Shown in pieces: positions 63,845 through 64,000 of a DNA stretch of 64,000 nt (position 1 is its first letter; each line of letters opens with the position of its first letter). The notes beneath the pieces are model-generated. The model was not told where the DNA came from and searched no databases. It saw nothing but the letters and a program-made list of their open reading frames with translations. Where the stretch lies: contig NZ_CP109487.1 in NCBI RefSeq assembly GCF_036227605.1, positions 5,758,501-5,822,500 of the forward strand, given 5' to 3'. The position numbers and the translations under genes are program-made. Source of the DNA: Streptomyces sp. NBC_01439. GTDB lineage: Bacteria; Actinomycetota; Actinomycetes; Streptomycetales; Streptomycetaceae.

Positions 63845-64000
63845 ATGGATCTCGACGTCTTCGTGACCGCACACCGTGCGGAGTGGGAACGCCTGGAGCA
63901 GCTCCTGGGCAGGGGCCGCAAGCTCACCGGCGACGAGGCCGACGAACTCGTCGCGCTCTACCAACGCACCTCCACCCACCTCTCCCAGATCCAGTCCAGC
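63845..64000 (+). CDS. Stage II sporulation protein M-like protein, 5' part (continues past window)
   Basis: ATG at 63845 opens a frame running off the right edge (52 residues visible: MDLDVFVTAHRAEWERLEQL, then GRKLTGDEADELVALYQRTSTHLSQIQ). This N-terminus matches SpoIIM-type integral membrane proteins of Streptomyces, which usually neighbour RDD-domain genes. The membrane domains lie outside the window. Divergent from the RDD gene by 116 bp. Confidence 0.75.
   Translation, partial: MDLDVFVTAHRAEWERLEQLLGRGRKLTGDEADELVALYQRTSTHLSQIQSS

Overview
This 64-kb window is core chromosome from a Streptomyces (or very close actinomycete). The support is very high GC with C/G-ending codons, frequent GTG and TTG starts, GTGA/ATGA operon overlaps, a WhiB protein, and two-gene F420 synthesis. 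The order whiB, fbiA/fbiB, LCP genes, manB/manA, sahH, purE/purK and hut matches, from memory, the region around SCO3014-SCO3074 of S. coelicolor read backwards. That match should be checked by alignment. No tRNA, rRNA or CRISPR array was seen.

Layout. 1-2947: the 3' end of an RpiR-type regulator, then an NB-ARC/TPR protein that appears to have lost the middle of its NTPase module, overlapping a small membrane ORF. 3046-10165: a decarboxylase facing a histidine-utilisation operon (hutU, an M20 amidohydrolase, hutF, hutI) across a short region with a dyad operator candidate. 10279-14423: a tight four-gene operon of secreted or membrane-anchored proteins, with LPXTG- and LAXTG-type ends and a WxL/DUF916-like protein. 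14679-19115: a small secreted protein, a POT peptide transporter, and a two-component system. 19118-20757: a 186-bp MITE abutted by a complete IS701-like element, with CTAG at each boundary.

20777-28377: GtrA protein, purK, purE, an M19 dipeptidase and an M19 paralogue with no metal ligands, UDP-glucose dehydrogenase, acyl-CoA dehydrogenase. 28504-42694: envelope-polymer genes, including an NDP-sugar pyrophosphorylase, five LCP (LytR-CpsA-Psr) phosphotransferases, an ExoA-like glycosyltransferase, a half adenylation-domain protein and a PGRP amidase. 42866-47139: AlkA-type glycosylase, fbiB, fbiA, and a cysteine dioxygenase preceded by a 28-codon leader ORF ending in a run of cysteine codons. 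47594-53263: whiB, a giant GT2/membrane protein and a DUF5719 protein. 53315-64000: zincin-like protein, DUF3499, manB, Trm112-like, SIS isomerase, manA, CDF transporter, a signal peptidase I homologue lacking both catalytic residues, sahH, a hypothetical, an RDD protein and the start of a SpoIIM-like gene.

How the genes work together. manA, manB and the pyrophosphorylase can make a GDP-mannose-type donor, ugd can make UDP-glucuronate, two GT2 proteins and GtrA can build or flip glycans, and LCP enzymes attach polymers to peptidoglycan. Much of the window therefore reads as a conserved envelope-glycan neighbourhood. The most novel-looking items are the polycysteine leader of the cysteine dioxygenase gene, the catalytically dead signal peptidase and dipeptidase paralogues, and the four-gene surface-protein operon.
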